34,800 nucleotides of DNA from Bacillota bacterium (GTDB lineage: Bacteria > Bacillota > Clostridia > Lachnospirales > Lachnospiraceae): assembly GCA_029779695.1 (NCBI GenBank), contig JAKPAB010000117.1, positions 1 to 34,800 of the forward strand, written 5' to 3'. The notes beneath the pieces were generated by a model. That model ran no database searches, had not been told where the DNA came from, and saw only the letters and a list, made by a program, of their open reading frames with translations. Shown here in pieces: positions 1 to 7,859 of this stretch. Both the position numbers and the translations under genes were made by a program. Within the stretch, counting starts at the first letter, position 1; each line of letters starts with the position of its first letter.

Positions 1-2
1 TT

Positions 3-1307
3 TGTGATGTTGTGCGTGAAATCGAAAAAATAAGAAATAAGTATGATATTTCTCCGGATTATATCAGGATAGAGATTACTGAAAGTGCATTTACAGAAGA
101 TTCGGAGCTTTTGATCAACGAGATTCAGAGACTCAGACAAGCAGGGTATGAGATATGGATGGATGATTTTGGATCGGGTTATAGTTCCCTTAATAATCTG
201 AAATCATATCAATTTGATGTTATAAAGATCGATATGAACTTTCTAAAAGAATTTGAAACCAATACTAAAGGAAGAATAGTTCTCAGGTCTGTTATAGGAA
301 TGATAAAAGAGTTAAAGATGCATACGCTGTGTGAAGGTGTTGAGACTCTTGAACAGTATGATTTCCTAAAGGAGGCCGGCTGTGAGAAAATACAGGGATA
401 TCTATTCGGGAAACCTATGCCGGCTATTATTAAAGATACAGGAATTATTTTTATCGGAGAAATGCCCGATGCAGGACCTAAAATTGAGGATAATTCTCTT
501 TCAGAGTATTATCAAAAAATAGGAGCGGTGAATGTTATTGGAAGCGCGCTTCTTAGTTTAGAGGGAATATCGGGAGAAAACTGTTATAACGATAGAGCGT
601 TGGCTATAATCGAAGTAGATGGGGATAAGATTAATTATCTGTATGACAATGAATCTTACGAAGAGTTCCTGAGAAGCATTGAGATCGAAGATATGAATGC
701 AGCCAATGTCAGAGCGAATAGTGATGATGTATACGAGAATGCTCATTATATAGAGATGACTAAGATGGCAGAAGCCTCACCAAACGGGATAACAGCAGCA
801 GATTTTGTTATAAATGGTTATTCTATCAGGTCTATAATAAGATTTGTTGCAAGGTGTGGAACCAAGGCGGCTTTTGTGACGATTTCTAGGAATCTGTCTA
901 AAATGCTTGAATATACTCAGGCTCTTTATCTGGAAAATTCTATTCCTCATATTCTGACGTTGTTTTTCCGAATAGATCTGTTTGACGAAAATGGAACGGT
1001 TCAGAATATATATATTAATTCTAAGCAGAAGAGAATATCGGACCTTACCAATGTCAGTAAGTTGGCAGTATCGTTGTTTGCAAAAGAATATATAAGAGAA
1101 GATGAGCAGAAAAAGTTCGAAGAGTTTTATAATATGGATACTATATTTGACCGATTAAAAGAGGAAAAAGCTGGATATATATCAAGGATATTTCATTCTA
1201 ATAATAACGAATCGGAAATGTTTACTATCAAGCCTATACGATATAATAATACATGGAAATTTTTATCCTGCTGTAGCTTTAAAGAAAATTTAGGATTGAT
1301 AGACTGA
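3..1307 (+). CDS. EAL-domain cyclic-di-GMP phosphodiesterase, 5' end cut off by window
   Basis: The frame is open to the left edge, so the start (and the EAL motif itself) lies outside the window. The visible part begins inside the EAL domain and keeps the later catalytic elements: EITES (near base 72), MDDFGSGYSS (near 160), VIKID, CEGVET and QGYLFGKPMP. These are the residues that bind metal and c-di-GMP in active EAL phosphodiesterases, which hydrolyse c-di-GMP to pGpG, so an active enzyme is expected. After the domain (from about base 440) come roughly 290 residues that I do not recognise; a stretch reading ALAIIEVDGDKINYLYDNES is PAS-like in feel only. A GGDEF or sensor domain may lie upstream, out of view. 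The PrsW gene starts 15 bases after the stop, so they are probably cotranscribed. Confidence 0.9.
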   Translation, partial: CDVVREIEKIRNKYDISPDYIRIEITESAFTEDSELLINEIQRLRQAGYEIWMDDFGSGYSSLNNLKSYQFDVIKIDMNFLKEFETNTKGRIVLRSVIGMIKELKMHTLCEGVETLEQYDFLKEAGCEKIQGYLFGKPMPAIIKDTGIIFIGEMPDAGPKIEDNSLSEYYQKIGAVNVIGSALLSLEGISGENCYNDRALAIIEVDGDKINYLYDNESYEEFLRSIEIEDMNAANVRANSDDVYENAHYIEMTKMAEASPNGITAADFVINGYSIRSIIRFVARCGTKAAFVTISRNLSKMLEYTQALYLENSIPHILTLFFRIDLFDENGTVQNIYINSKQKRISDLTNVSKLAVSLFAKEYIREDEQKKFEEFYNMDTIFDRLKEEKAGYISRIFHSNNNESEMFTIKPIRYNNTWKFLSCCSFKENLGLID

Positions 1308-1322
1308 GAGAATAGAGGATAC

Positions 1323-2048
1323 ATGTTTTATCTATATAATATTGCAACTTCATATGTTGCGATTATGCTGGCGGCTGCAATTATTCCTGCATTATTGTTA
1401 CTTGTGTATGTATATAAAAAGGATAAGGCAGATAAAGAACCGCTTCATATCATATTTGAATTGATAGTCCGTGGAATATTTGCAGCACTTCTGGCAATGT
1501 TTCTAGAGAGTATAGCGGAGTGGGTTTTGCCGCGATTTGTGGATCCCAATGATCCATATTACTTTGTTTTCTTTGCATTTTTGGGCGTGGCAGCAATTGA
1601 AGAAGGATGCAAGCTATTTTTTCTATACAGAAGGACATGGTATGATCCCAATTTTAACTATAGTTTTGATGGAATTGTCTATGCGGTAACTGTTTCTTTG
1701 GGATTTGCAGCATTTGAAAACATCGGTTATGTTTTTCAGTATGGTCTGGGCAATGCAGCAGTCCGAGCTCTTACGGCGATTCCCGGACATATGTCCTTTG
1801 CGGTATTCATGGGCTTTTTTTATGGCAGAGCCAGAAAAGAATTTGATAGGAGAAGAACGGTAATTCTAAGTAGGATACTTCTGTTTATGAGTTATATAGT
1901 CTCTGTTTTACTACATGGATTTTATGATTCTTGTGCTATGGCAGGAACAGATGATGCAATGAAAATATTTATAGCATTTATCGTAGTAATGTTTATAGTT
2001 GCCTTTGCAATGATAAGGCATGAGTCAAAATATGACAGACCGGTTTGA
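1323..2048 (+). CDS. PrsW-family intramembrane metalloprotease
   Basis: A 241-residue polytopic membrane protein. The PrsW signature elements are visible: EEGCK at residues 93-97, FDGIVY at 115-120, FENIGY at 131-136 and PGH at 154-156, matching the EExxK / ENxxY / H pattern of this family, whose glutamates and histidine are thought to act at a zinc site inside the membrane. Bacillus subtilis PrsW cleaves the anti-sigma factor RsiW, but most family members have no known substrate and no anti-sigma gene is nearby here. The start ATG follows AGAGGA. It sits between an EAL phosphodiesterase and an asparaginase in one run of genes. The family call is firm; the substrate is unknown. Confidence 0.87.
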   Translation: MFYLYNIATSYVAIMLAAAIIPALLLLVYVYKKDKADKEPLHIIFELIVRGIFAALLAMFLESIAEWVLPRFVDPNDPYYFVFFAFLGVAAIEEGCKLFFLYRRTWYDPNFNYSFDGIVYAVTVSLGFAAFENIGYVFQYGLGNAAVRALTAIPGHMSFAVFMGFFYGRARKEFDRRRTVILSRILLFMSYIVSVLLHGFYDSCAMAGTDDAMKIFIAFIVVMFIVAFAMIRHESKYDRPV

Positions 2049-2097
2049 TACTTGATTTTTGATATATATTTTAACAAAAAGGTAGCAGGAGAGAGAC

Positions 2098-3123
2098 TTG
2101 AAGAAAAGAATTCTAATACTGGCAACGGGAGGAACAATAGCATCACGATATACTGAGGATGGATTATCTCCGGCTATTACAGCAGAGGAACTTATAAGTT
2201 ATGTTCCAAGTGCAAAAAAAATATGTGACATTGAAACTATTCAGCCATTTTCGTTGGATTCTACAAACGTTGGGCCGGATGAATGGCTTACAATCACAGC
2301 CATAATAGAGAGAAAATATGATTCATATGATGGATTTGTAATATGTCATGGGACTGATACAATGGCATATACTGCCGCAGCACTTTCATACCTTATAAGA
2401 AATAATAAGAAACCCGTGGTCGTTACCGGGGCGCAAAAGCCTATTGATCTACCGATAACAGATGCCAAGACGAACTTGTTGGATAGTATAAGATTCGCAT
2501 GTGATGATAGAGCCTGGGGAGTATGCATAGTTTTTGACGGTCAGGCTATTGCAGGTACAAGAGCCAAGAAGGAAAGATCAAAGAGTTTTAATGCATTTTC
2601 CAGCATTAATTTTCCTCCGGTAGCGATTATACAGGAGAATAGGATTGCATTCTATATAGATGACAAAGAGAATCAGTGTGAGCCATTGAAAATTGCTCAT
2701 GATATGGATACAGCCGTTTATCTTCATAAGCTTATTCCGGGAGAGAATGGCGAGATACTAAAGCTGATGATCGAAAAAATTGATGCGGTAATTATTGAAT
2801 CATTTGGAGTAGGTGGATTGCCAAATTATGGGGATGAAAGCTACTATAAGGTAATCTCAGATTATATCAATGCAGGGAAAATAGTTGTTATGGCCACACA
2901 GGTAGTTCATGAGGGCAGTGACATGTCTGTTTATGAGGTTGGTAAAAAGATGAAGAGCCATTTTAACCTACCGGAGTCTTATGATATGACACTTGAGGCA
3001 TGCGTTACCAAGACAATGTGGGCGTTGTCAATGGCAAATGATCAAGAAGAATTTACAAAACTTTTTTATACTCCTGTGAATCATGATATGTTACTGGGAC
3101 CAAACAATATTAATTATCATTAA
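2098..3123 (+). CDS. ansA: Type I (cytoplasmic) L-asparaginase
   Basis: Hydrolyses L-asparagine to aspartate and ammonia. The first active-site segment TGGTIAS is at residues 10-16 (nucleophilic Thr13) and the second, CHGTDTMAYTA, at 83-93, as in bacterial type I/II asparaginases. There is no signal peptide and the length of 341 residues fits the cytoplasmic type. The start is TTG, chosen because AGGAGAG ends about six bases upstream and the product then begins directly at the first beta strand. It follows the PrsW gene by 49 bases. The last 14 bases overlap the convergent PilZ gene, so there is no room for a terminator between them. Confidence 0.88.
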   Translation: MKKRILILATGGTIASRYTEDGLSPAITAEELISYVPSAKKICDIETIQPFSLDSTNVGPDEWLTITAIIERKYDSYDGFVICHGTDTMAYTAAALSYLIRNNKKPVVVTGAQKPIDLPITDAKTNLLDSIRFACDDRAWGVCIVFDGQAIAGTRAKKERSKSFNAFSSINFPPVAIIQENRIAFYIDDKENQCEPLKIAHDMDTAVYLHKLIPGENGEILKLMIEKIDAVIIESFGVGGLPNYGDESYYKVISDYINAGKIVVMATQVVHEGSDMSVYEVGKKMKSHFNLPESYDMTLEACVTKTMWALSMANDQEEFTKLFYTPVNHDMLLGPNNINYH

Positions 3124-3448
3124 GCATTTCATATATCTGGATCTTCAATGCCTCAGATTCCTCCATCCCCACGAAGATACATCCATAATGCCAGCCATCG
3201 GATTCATTGCTTTTACGAACGATCTTGAATATGGCAGGAATGACTTCCTTGGTCCATATTTTTATATTCCCAATAAATGTTGCTCCATCCTCAAATTCCT
3301 CAGCACATTTGAAACCGATCCCTGATTTTGAGATATCGGTTATTTCTACAGTCAGATATTTGACAGTAGTTGTGTTGCCTATATCTATTCGTTCGGTTTC
3401 CACCTGAACTTCAATGCCGAGTCTTTTGTGCTTTCTCTTTTCGTCCAT
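3110..3448 (-). CDS. PilZ-domain protein, probable c-di-GMP receptor
   Basis: A single-domain protein of 112 residues. It shows the two c-di-GMP-binding motifs of PilZ domains: RxxxR (R5-KHK-R9) and DxSxxG (DISKSG, about residues 41-46). Such stand-alone PilZ proteins change motility, adhesion or polysaccharide output on binding c-di-GMP; the output here is unknown. I start it at the ATG at 3448, which is preceded by a strong AGGGGGAG six bases away; the frame is open 14 codons further upstream but that start has no ribosome site. It converges on, and overlaps, the asparaginase gene. The EAL phosphodiesterase two genes away makes a local c-di-GMP link plausible. Confidence 0.85.
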   Translation of the reverse strand: MDEKRKHKRLGIEVQVETERIDIGNTTTVKYLTVEITDISKSGIGFKCAEEFEDGATFIGNIKIWTKEVIPAIFKIVRKSNESDGWHYGCIFVGMEESEALKIQIYEMLNDN

Positions 3449-3768
3449 TTTGCTCCCCCTATTGCATGACGGATCCGGTTTTATCTTCATGCTAAATATC
3501 TGTGATGGAAATATACTTTACATTTTAATGATATATATCAAAGTTACATTTTATTTAGCGTAATGATAACAAGTTTTTACATAAGTCATAGTATACATGA
3601 GTTGAGTTGGATTTTAAATAAATCTTTCTGAAATTATATAAAATAATATAATGGAACAATAGAAATAGGTTATTATAAATAAAGTGTTATTTTTAATGAA
3701 TCATTATCATAAGTAACTGGTTATTTTGTAGTAACTTATGTAGTCTGCATCGATAGGAAAGTATAAAT
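3449..3768. other. AT-rich gap between PilZ gene and amidase gene
   Basis: No gene is supported in these 320 bases. They must hold divergent promoters. For the plus strand there is a perfect -10 hexamer TATAAT at 3647-3652 with only a poor -35. A 12-bp palindrome TGATATATATCA lies at 3529-3540 on the PilZ side. An imperfect hairpin in the likely amidase leader pairs 3708-3717 with 3731-3740 (9 of 10 bases). Confidence 0.5.
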
Positions 3769-5067
3769 ATGAAATTAAAAAAGAAGAATAAGCTGATTTT
3801 GATCATACTGATTTTTGTTCTTATACTTGGCTCAGCAAGTGGTGTGGCATATGCGAAATATCATGAGAATCAGAATGAGATTCAAAATAAGATAAAAGAA
3901 CAAGCCAGGATAAAGTCTGAAAAGAAACATGCTGAGACTAAAAAAGAGGCGAGGCTTAAACGTAAAAAAGAACAGGCTGAAGCCTCAGCAGCCAAGGAAA
4001 ATATAGATAAGGCCGAAGCAGAAAGAGCTGCTGCAGATAAGGTTGAAGCAGATAAAAAGAAAGCAGCTGAAGATGCAGCTAAAAGCAAGGGCGCAAAATC
4101 TGCAAATACCAAAAAGACCAGTCCTCCCACCAAAAGCATACCTCAAGTCAAGCCCGTTACCATATGCATAGATCCGGGACATGGTGGAGACAGTAATCAT
4201 GGGGCTCAGTATGGTGTGTATGAAAAGGATGAGACAATTAAAATCGCTAATGCTATGAAGGCGAGATTGGAGCAGTTTTCTAATGTGATAGTTGTCATGA
4301 CAAGAACAGGAGATTATGATCTGTCGCTGAAAAGCAGAGCCGATATAGCTGCGTCCAATTCAGCAGATTTTCTGATAAGTCTGCATCTGAATGCCAGTAG
4401 CGAACATAATATGTTTGGTTCTGAGGTATGGGTTCCTGTCAGAGGTGAGAATTATGCCAAGGGCCATGCGATGGGTGATATCATAATGTCACAGCTGACT
4501 ACTCTTGGAACATATAATAAGGGAGTCAAAACCAAAACATATGGAGATAGCGACTATTATGGGATCTTAAAACATTCGTCAGAGGATAATATCCCATCAT
4601 GTATTGTTGAGCATTTTTATATGGATAATTCTAACGATAAGGGTTTCCTAAACGATAATAAGTTATCGGCATTTGGATACGCAGACGGAACGGCTGTTGC
4701 CCAGTATTTTGGATTGACAAGTCCGGTTACAGGGGAGAACTTCAGTGAATATAGTAAAAATACATATGATACTGGGTTTCATAGCCAGGACACAACAGGT
4801 CCAGATAGTGTAAAAGTCTCTGTTAATTCTGTAGATGAAAAATCAGGAAGAATAAGTCTACATATATATGCACATGATCCTGAGAGTGGGATTTTATTCT
4901 ATCAGTACAGCATGGACGGTGGAAATACTTGGTCTGATTCGGCTCAGTGGAATGGTGGAGAATCAGATGTTGCAGTTCCGATCCTTGCATCAAACAACCA
5001 TAATGTAGTAATAAGGGCTATCAATGGATATGATGTAATTTCTTTATCTGAGACAGTTCCGTACTGA
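3769..5067 (+). CDS. Membrane-anchored N-acetylmuramoyl-L-alanine amidase (Amidase_3)
   Basis: Cleaves the amide bond between MurNAc and L-Ala in peptidoglycan, outside the membrane. Order of parts in 432 residues: a basic N-terminus and hydrophobic segment (about 8-29, uncleaved anchor or signal peptide); a Lys/Glu/Ala-rich coiled stalk (about 35-112); a short Ser/Thr/Pro linker; the Amidase_3 domain (about 130-316) with likely zinc ligands His138 (DPGHGG), a Glu at 152-155, and His206 (SLHLNAS), and the catalytic Glu281 (CIVEH); and a C-terminal beta-rich, Ig-like domain (about 345-430; IRAINGYD). AGGAAAG precedes the ATG. It stands alone between PilZ and a convergent regulator pair. Role in cell separation or growth is inferred. 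Confidence 0.88.
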   Translation: MKLKKKNKLILIILIFVLILGSASGVAYAKYHENQNEIQNKIKEQARIKSEKKHAETKKEARLKRKKEQAEASAAKENIDKAEAERAAADKVEADKKKAAEDAAKSKGAKSANTKKTSPPTKSIPQVKPVTICIDPGHGGDSNHGAQYGVYEKDETIKIANAMKARLEQFSNVIVVMTRTGDYDLSLKSRADIAASNSADFLISLHLNASSEHNMFGSEVWVPVRGENYAKGHAMGDIIMSQLTTLGTYNKGVKTKTYGDSDYYGILKHSSEDNIPSCIVEHFYMDNSNDKGFLNDNKLSAFGYADGTAVAQYFGLTSPVTGENFSEYSKNTYDTGFHSQDTTGPDSVKVSVNSVDEKSGRISLHIYAHDPESGILFYQYSMDGGNTWSDSAQWNGGESDVAVPILASNNHNVVIRAINGYDVISLSETVPY

Positions 5068-5137
5068 TAGATGACATTATATCCAACAATCGTTATATAT
5101 TGTTTGCAGCTAGTAATGATTTTTCCCATAGTAATTA

Positions 5138-5216
5138 AAATAGCCCCGTTATATCTATATACCAATCTGAAGCGAACGCGTTCCTGATCAGTATATAAAA
5201 TATAACGGGGCTATTT
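5138..5216. terminator. Long hairpin between convergent genes, probable bidirectional terminator
   Basis: A perfect 17-bp inverted repeat (5138-5154 with 5200-5216, core ATAGCCCCGTTATA) encloses 45 bases. Nested inside are a second 7-bp pair (5156-5162 with 5191-5197, TATATAC/GTATATA) and, at the tip, the 10-bp palindrome GAACGCGTTC (5174-5183). On the minus strand the outer stem runs into TTTTAATTA, which suits termination of the LiaF-like operon; on the plus strand the U-tract is weak. Confidence 0.65.
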
Positions 5217-5243
5217 ACAAAAGTAATATAATAACAAGTTTAA

Positions 5244-5969
5244 TTATAGATCATACAATTCGATAGTACCAAAATTAGATTCGACATTTAGCATTACTTT
5301 ATGATCTGTTGGGATAGCTTTTTTACGGAAGTCGGAAAAATTGCCAAAAGCTGTTTCTTCATTTATAACCAGTTCCCAGTCGGCGGGTATGTATATCATC
5401 AGCTTACCAAAATTGTTTTCTGCAAAGATCTTAGGTGTGCCATCACTAAGAGTAACCTGATCAAAATATACGATCAGACGACCGAAGCTGTTTTCTATGC
5501 TTGCGCGGTCAAGAGAACTACTTTTTACATACTTGATCTGACCGATAAAATTACTTTCAATCCTGACATCACATCCGTTGGAAGATGTATTTTGATCCTG
5601 TCTGTATTCGACACCACCTTCATGAAAATATTTATTATTCCCATCAACATCGATAGTACAACTATGATGTTTAAAAATCATAGAGAGACCGATAGAAATA
5701 GCAAGTCCTGCAAAAATAAGAGGCCAGGGAGTAATAGATTCGATCCCGAGTTCAGTACTATATACACATCCCAAAAGTGCCAATGCCATAATGGGCGAGA
5801 AAAAATGTTTTTTTATAATACCGCTTATAATAACAGTAGCTAGAAAAATAGTAATAATAATCTTAAACATAGGTAGAGCAGGAATAGCATTCATTTTGCC
5901 AAGCAGGTAGTACACTGCCAAAAGTATTAAACATAATCCCATCAAAATATTTCCAAAGTTTCGTTTCAT
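5244..5969 (-). CDS. LiaF-like membrane protein (LiaF_TM plus LiaF C-terminal domain)
   Basis: A 241-residue protein with four closely packed hydrophobic segments in about the first 100 residues, then a cytoplasmic or surface beta-helical domain with repeating NxFGxxxVYF-type turns (SNFIGQIKY, NSFGRLIVYF, NNFGKLMIYI, SNFGTIELYDL), the hallmark of the LiaF / 'cell wall-active antibiotics response' C-terminal domain. In Bacillus LiaF inhibits the LiaRS envelope-stress system; homologues next to LytTR genes are common in Clostridia but less studied. It begins one base after the LytTR stop, and its GGAGG lies inside the last codons of LytTR, so the two are translationally coupled. Function as a partner or target of that regulator is inference. 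Confidence 0.8.
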   Translation of the reverse strand: MKRNFGNILMGLCLILLAVYYLLGKMNAIPALPMFKIIITIFLATVIISGIIKKHFFSPIMALALLGCVYSTELGIESITPWPLIFAGLAISIGLSMIFKHHSCTIDVDGNNKYFHEGGVEYRQDQNTSSNGCDVRIESNFIGQIKYVKSSSLDRASIENSFGRLIVYFDQVTLSDGTPKIFAENNFGKLMIYIPADWELVINEETAFGNFSDFRKKAIPTDHKVMLNVESNFGTIELYDL

Positions 5970-5970
5970 T

Positions 5971-6438
5971 TTAGACCTCCATTATATTTCGTCTGATTTC
6001 CATGACTTCAATTAGTGCTTTGTAATAATTTCTTGATACAAAAGTTTTCTTGTTTGTTCCGTCAAAATTTAATTCGCTGGCACCTGTTAGATTACGCTGA
6101 ATAGAGCGGATATTTTTGGTGTTCACAATAGAAGATTTTGATATTCTAAGGAAAAAGTGCGGGAGCATCTCCTCTAGTTGATACAGATGAAGGGTAGATT
6201 GATATATGTGTGATCTGGTATGAACTATCACCTTATTATCTGATGTCTCTAGAAATAAAATCTCCAGAGGAGTCAGATAAGTATCAACGCCATCATCTCG
6301 GACACAGATCTTTCGCTGTCCTGCAATTGCTTCTTGTATTTTCTGCTGCAGCCTGGATGCGTCTTCTGACCCATCCGGAAAACGAAGAATGATTTCAGGT
6401 TCTTTTAAATTGTTGTCCGTTTCTGTAATGATTCGCAT
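5971..6438 (-). CDS. LytTR-type DNA-binding regulator
   Basis: A 155-residue transcription factor. Residues about 48-150 form a LytTR domain (DGVDTYLTPLEILFLETSDN, then FFLRISKSSIVNTKNIRSIQ and FVSRNYYK), which binds paired direct repeats through beta strands. The N-terminal 45 residues are not a receiver domain, so it is not a two-component response regulator; the signal probably reaches it another way, perhaps through the coupled LiaF-like membrane protein. An AAAGGAAA ribosome site precedes the ATG. Two AGGTAA-type half sites 22 bases apart lie upstream at 6483 and 6505, suggesting autoregulation. Confidence 0.87.
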   Translation of the reverse strand: MRIITETDNNLKEPEIILRFPDGSEDASRLQQKIQEAIAGQRKICVRDDGVDTYLTPLEILFLETSDNKVIVHTRSHIYQSTLHLYQLEEMLPHFFLRISKSSIVNTKNIRSIQRNLTGASELNFDGTNKKTFVSRNYYKALIEVMEIRRNIMEV

Positions 6439-6482
6439 GATGTTTTCCTTTCATGGGATTATAATAACCATTTTGTTTATTA

Positions 6483-6513
6483 AGGTAAATATTTTTTACC
6501 TAAGAGGTAATAA
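6483..6513. promoter_or_regulatory. Candidate LytTR operator: paired direct repeats upstream of the LytTR gene
   Basis: Two 9-base units, AGGTAAATA (6483-6491) and AGGTAATAA (6505-6513), are spaced 22 bases start to start. LytTR proteins classically bind two 9-bp direct repeats with a 12-13 base spacer, so the geometry fits. The first unit is also the left arm of a 7-bp hairpin (AGGTAAA 6483-6489 with TTTACCT 6495-6501). No binding data; the motif itself differs from the AgrA-type consensus. Confidence 0.4.
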
Positions 6514-6589
6514 AACCAATGTAAGAAGTAATATAATAGATTCAAAGTTATGATTTCTTAAATAAAGTATTGCATTTTCAAAAGATAAT

Positions 6590-6606
6590 GATATCATAAT
6601 GATATC
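6590..6606. promoter_or_regulatory. 17-bp operator-like palindrome before the SPFH gene
   Basis: GATATCATAATGATATC is a perfect dyad with 8-bp arms round one central A. It is also part of an 11-bp tandem repeat (ATAATGATATC at 6585-6595 and 6596-6606). A possible -35 TTGCAT (6570-6575) lies upstream, so the dyad would cover the -10 region of the SPFH promoter. The downstream Arc-like protein is a possible ligand; this is inference. Confidence 0.4.
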
Positions 6607-6638
6607 AAATAGAAATTAATTTTCTTAAGGAGAATATT

Positions 6639-7655
6639 ATGAAGGAAAAAATCTACACAACAAAAAAAACGGGAATGGTAATGCTATTTTTGGAGATTTT
6701 GATGTTATTGGCAGGAATAGGTCTGACAGTACTTGGATCGATAATGCTTGGATATGAAAACTATTTTGGAGTGATAGCACTTGTTATAGGAATAATCATG
6801 ATTGTTATGTCCAGTATAATGTTTGCAGGATTAAAAGTAATTAATCCACAGGAAGCACTGGTACTGACACTATTTGGTGACTATGTAGGAACACTTAGAG
6901 ATCCTGGATTCTATTATGTCAATCCTTTTTGCGTAGCGACCAATCCTGCAGCCAAGACAAAACTGGCTCAGAGCGGAGATGCCGATAATACCAATGCTAC
7001 CAAGGAAGAGACCATGAGACAGGCAACACAGGTGCAGGTAAGTAAAAAAGTCTCTCTTAAAGCTATGACACTTAGCAATGGCAGACAGAAAATCAATGAT
7101 TGCCTTGGCAATCCGGTAGAGATAAGTATAGCTGTGATCTGGAAAGTTACAGATACTGCGAAGGCTGTCTTTAATGTAGACAATTACAAGGAATATCTCT
7201 CACTTCAGTGTGATTCAGCTCTTAGAAATATAGTTAAGATATATCCATATGATGTGGCTAAAAATGTTGATACTACAGGCGATGGTCAGTATGACGAGGG
7301 CAGCTTGAGAGGCTCATCAGAAGTAGTGGCAGACAGAATAAAAAATGAGATCCAGAGCAAAGTTAATGAAGCAGGTCTTGAAATAGTTGAGGCTAGGATC
7401 ACATATCTGGCATATGCTCCTGAGATTGCATCTGTTATGCTTCAGAGACAGCAGGCATCAGCAATCATCGATGCCAGAAAAATGATAGTAGACGGTGCTG
7501 TTGGTATGGTTGAGATGGCTCTTGATAAATTAAGTGAAAAGCAACTGGTAGAACTAGATGAAGAGAGAAAAGCAGCTATGGTTTCAAATCTTTTGGTGGT
7601 TCTATGCGGTAACCACGATGCGCAGCCAATAGTCAACTCTGGCAGTTTATACTGA
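6639..7655 (+). CDS. SPFH/band 7 (stomatin-prohibitin-like) membrane protein
   Basis: A 338-residue membrane scaffold protein. Two hydrophobic segments lie at about residues 12-35 and 42-67, followed by an SPFH domain starting GLKVINPQEALVLTLFGDYVGTLRDPGFYYVNP and running through VEISIAVIWKVTD to about residue 270, then a helical tail (LQRQQASAIIDARKMIVDG) typical of the coiled region after SPFH domains. Bacterial SPFH proteins assemble in membrane microdomains; some associate with proteases, others with stress responses. This member is closer to the eukaryote-like 'slipin/SPFH' group found with a ribbon-helix-helix gene than to flotillin. AAGGAG precedes the ATG. The Arc-like gene starts two bases after its stop. 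Confidence 0.85.
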   Translation: MKEKIYTTKKTGMVMLFLEILMLLAGIGLTVLGSIMLGYENYFGVIALVIGIIMIVMSSIMFAGLKVINPQEALVLTLFGDYVGTLRDPGFYYVNPFCVATNPAAKTKLAQSGDADNTNATKEETMRQATQVQVSKKVSLKAMTLSNGRQKINDCLGNPVEISIAVIWKVTDTAKAVFNVDNYKEYLSLQCDSALRNIVKIYPYDVAKNVDTTGDGQYDEGSLRGSSEVVADRIKNEIQSKVNEAGLEIVEARITYLAYAPEIASVMLQRQQASAIIDARKMIVDGAVGMVEMALDKLSEKQLVELDEERKAAMVSNLLVVLCGNHDAQPIVNSGSLY

Positions 7656-7657
7656 TT

Positions 7658-7852
7658 ATGCCAAAGAAACAGGTTCCACTTCGCTTATCAGAAAAGCTCT
7701 ATAATGATATTGCCGCATGGGCTGATGATGATTTCCGTTCTGTAAATGGTCAGATAGAATATCTGTTGTCCGAATGTGTGAGACAGCGGAAAAAGGATGG
7801 AAAATATATAGGCGAAGGTATTGATGTAGCACCGGAAATTGATATTAAATAA
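7658..7852 (+). CDS. Small Arc-like ribbon-helix-helix protein
   Basis: A 64-residue protein. The pattern QVPLRLSEKLYNDIAAWADDDFRSVNGQIEYLL matches the beta strand, helix, turn (RSVN) and second helix of Arc/MetJ-type dimeric DNA-binding proteins. It starts two bases after the SPFH stop codon with no good ribosome site of its own, so it depends on translational coupling. Pairing of SPFH genes with such a protein recurs in Firmicutes as I know them. It may autoregulate the pair through the 6590-6606 dyad, or may instead act as an adaptor; neither is shown. Confidence 0.78.
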   Translation: MPKKQVPLRLSEKLYNDIAAWADDDFRSVNGQIEYLLSECVRQRKKDGKYIGEGIDVAPEIDIK

Positions 7853-7859
7853 ATAATTA

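Noticed and set aside
5301-5843. A 180-codon plus-strand open frame
   Set aside because: It is antisense to the LiaF-like gene, whose protein has a clear domain structure; the antisense product has no recognisable pattern and no ribosome site.
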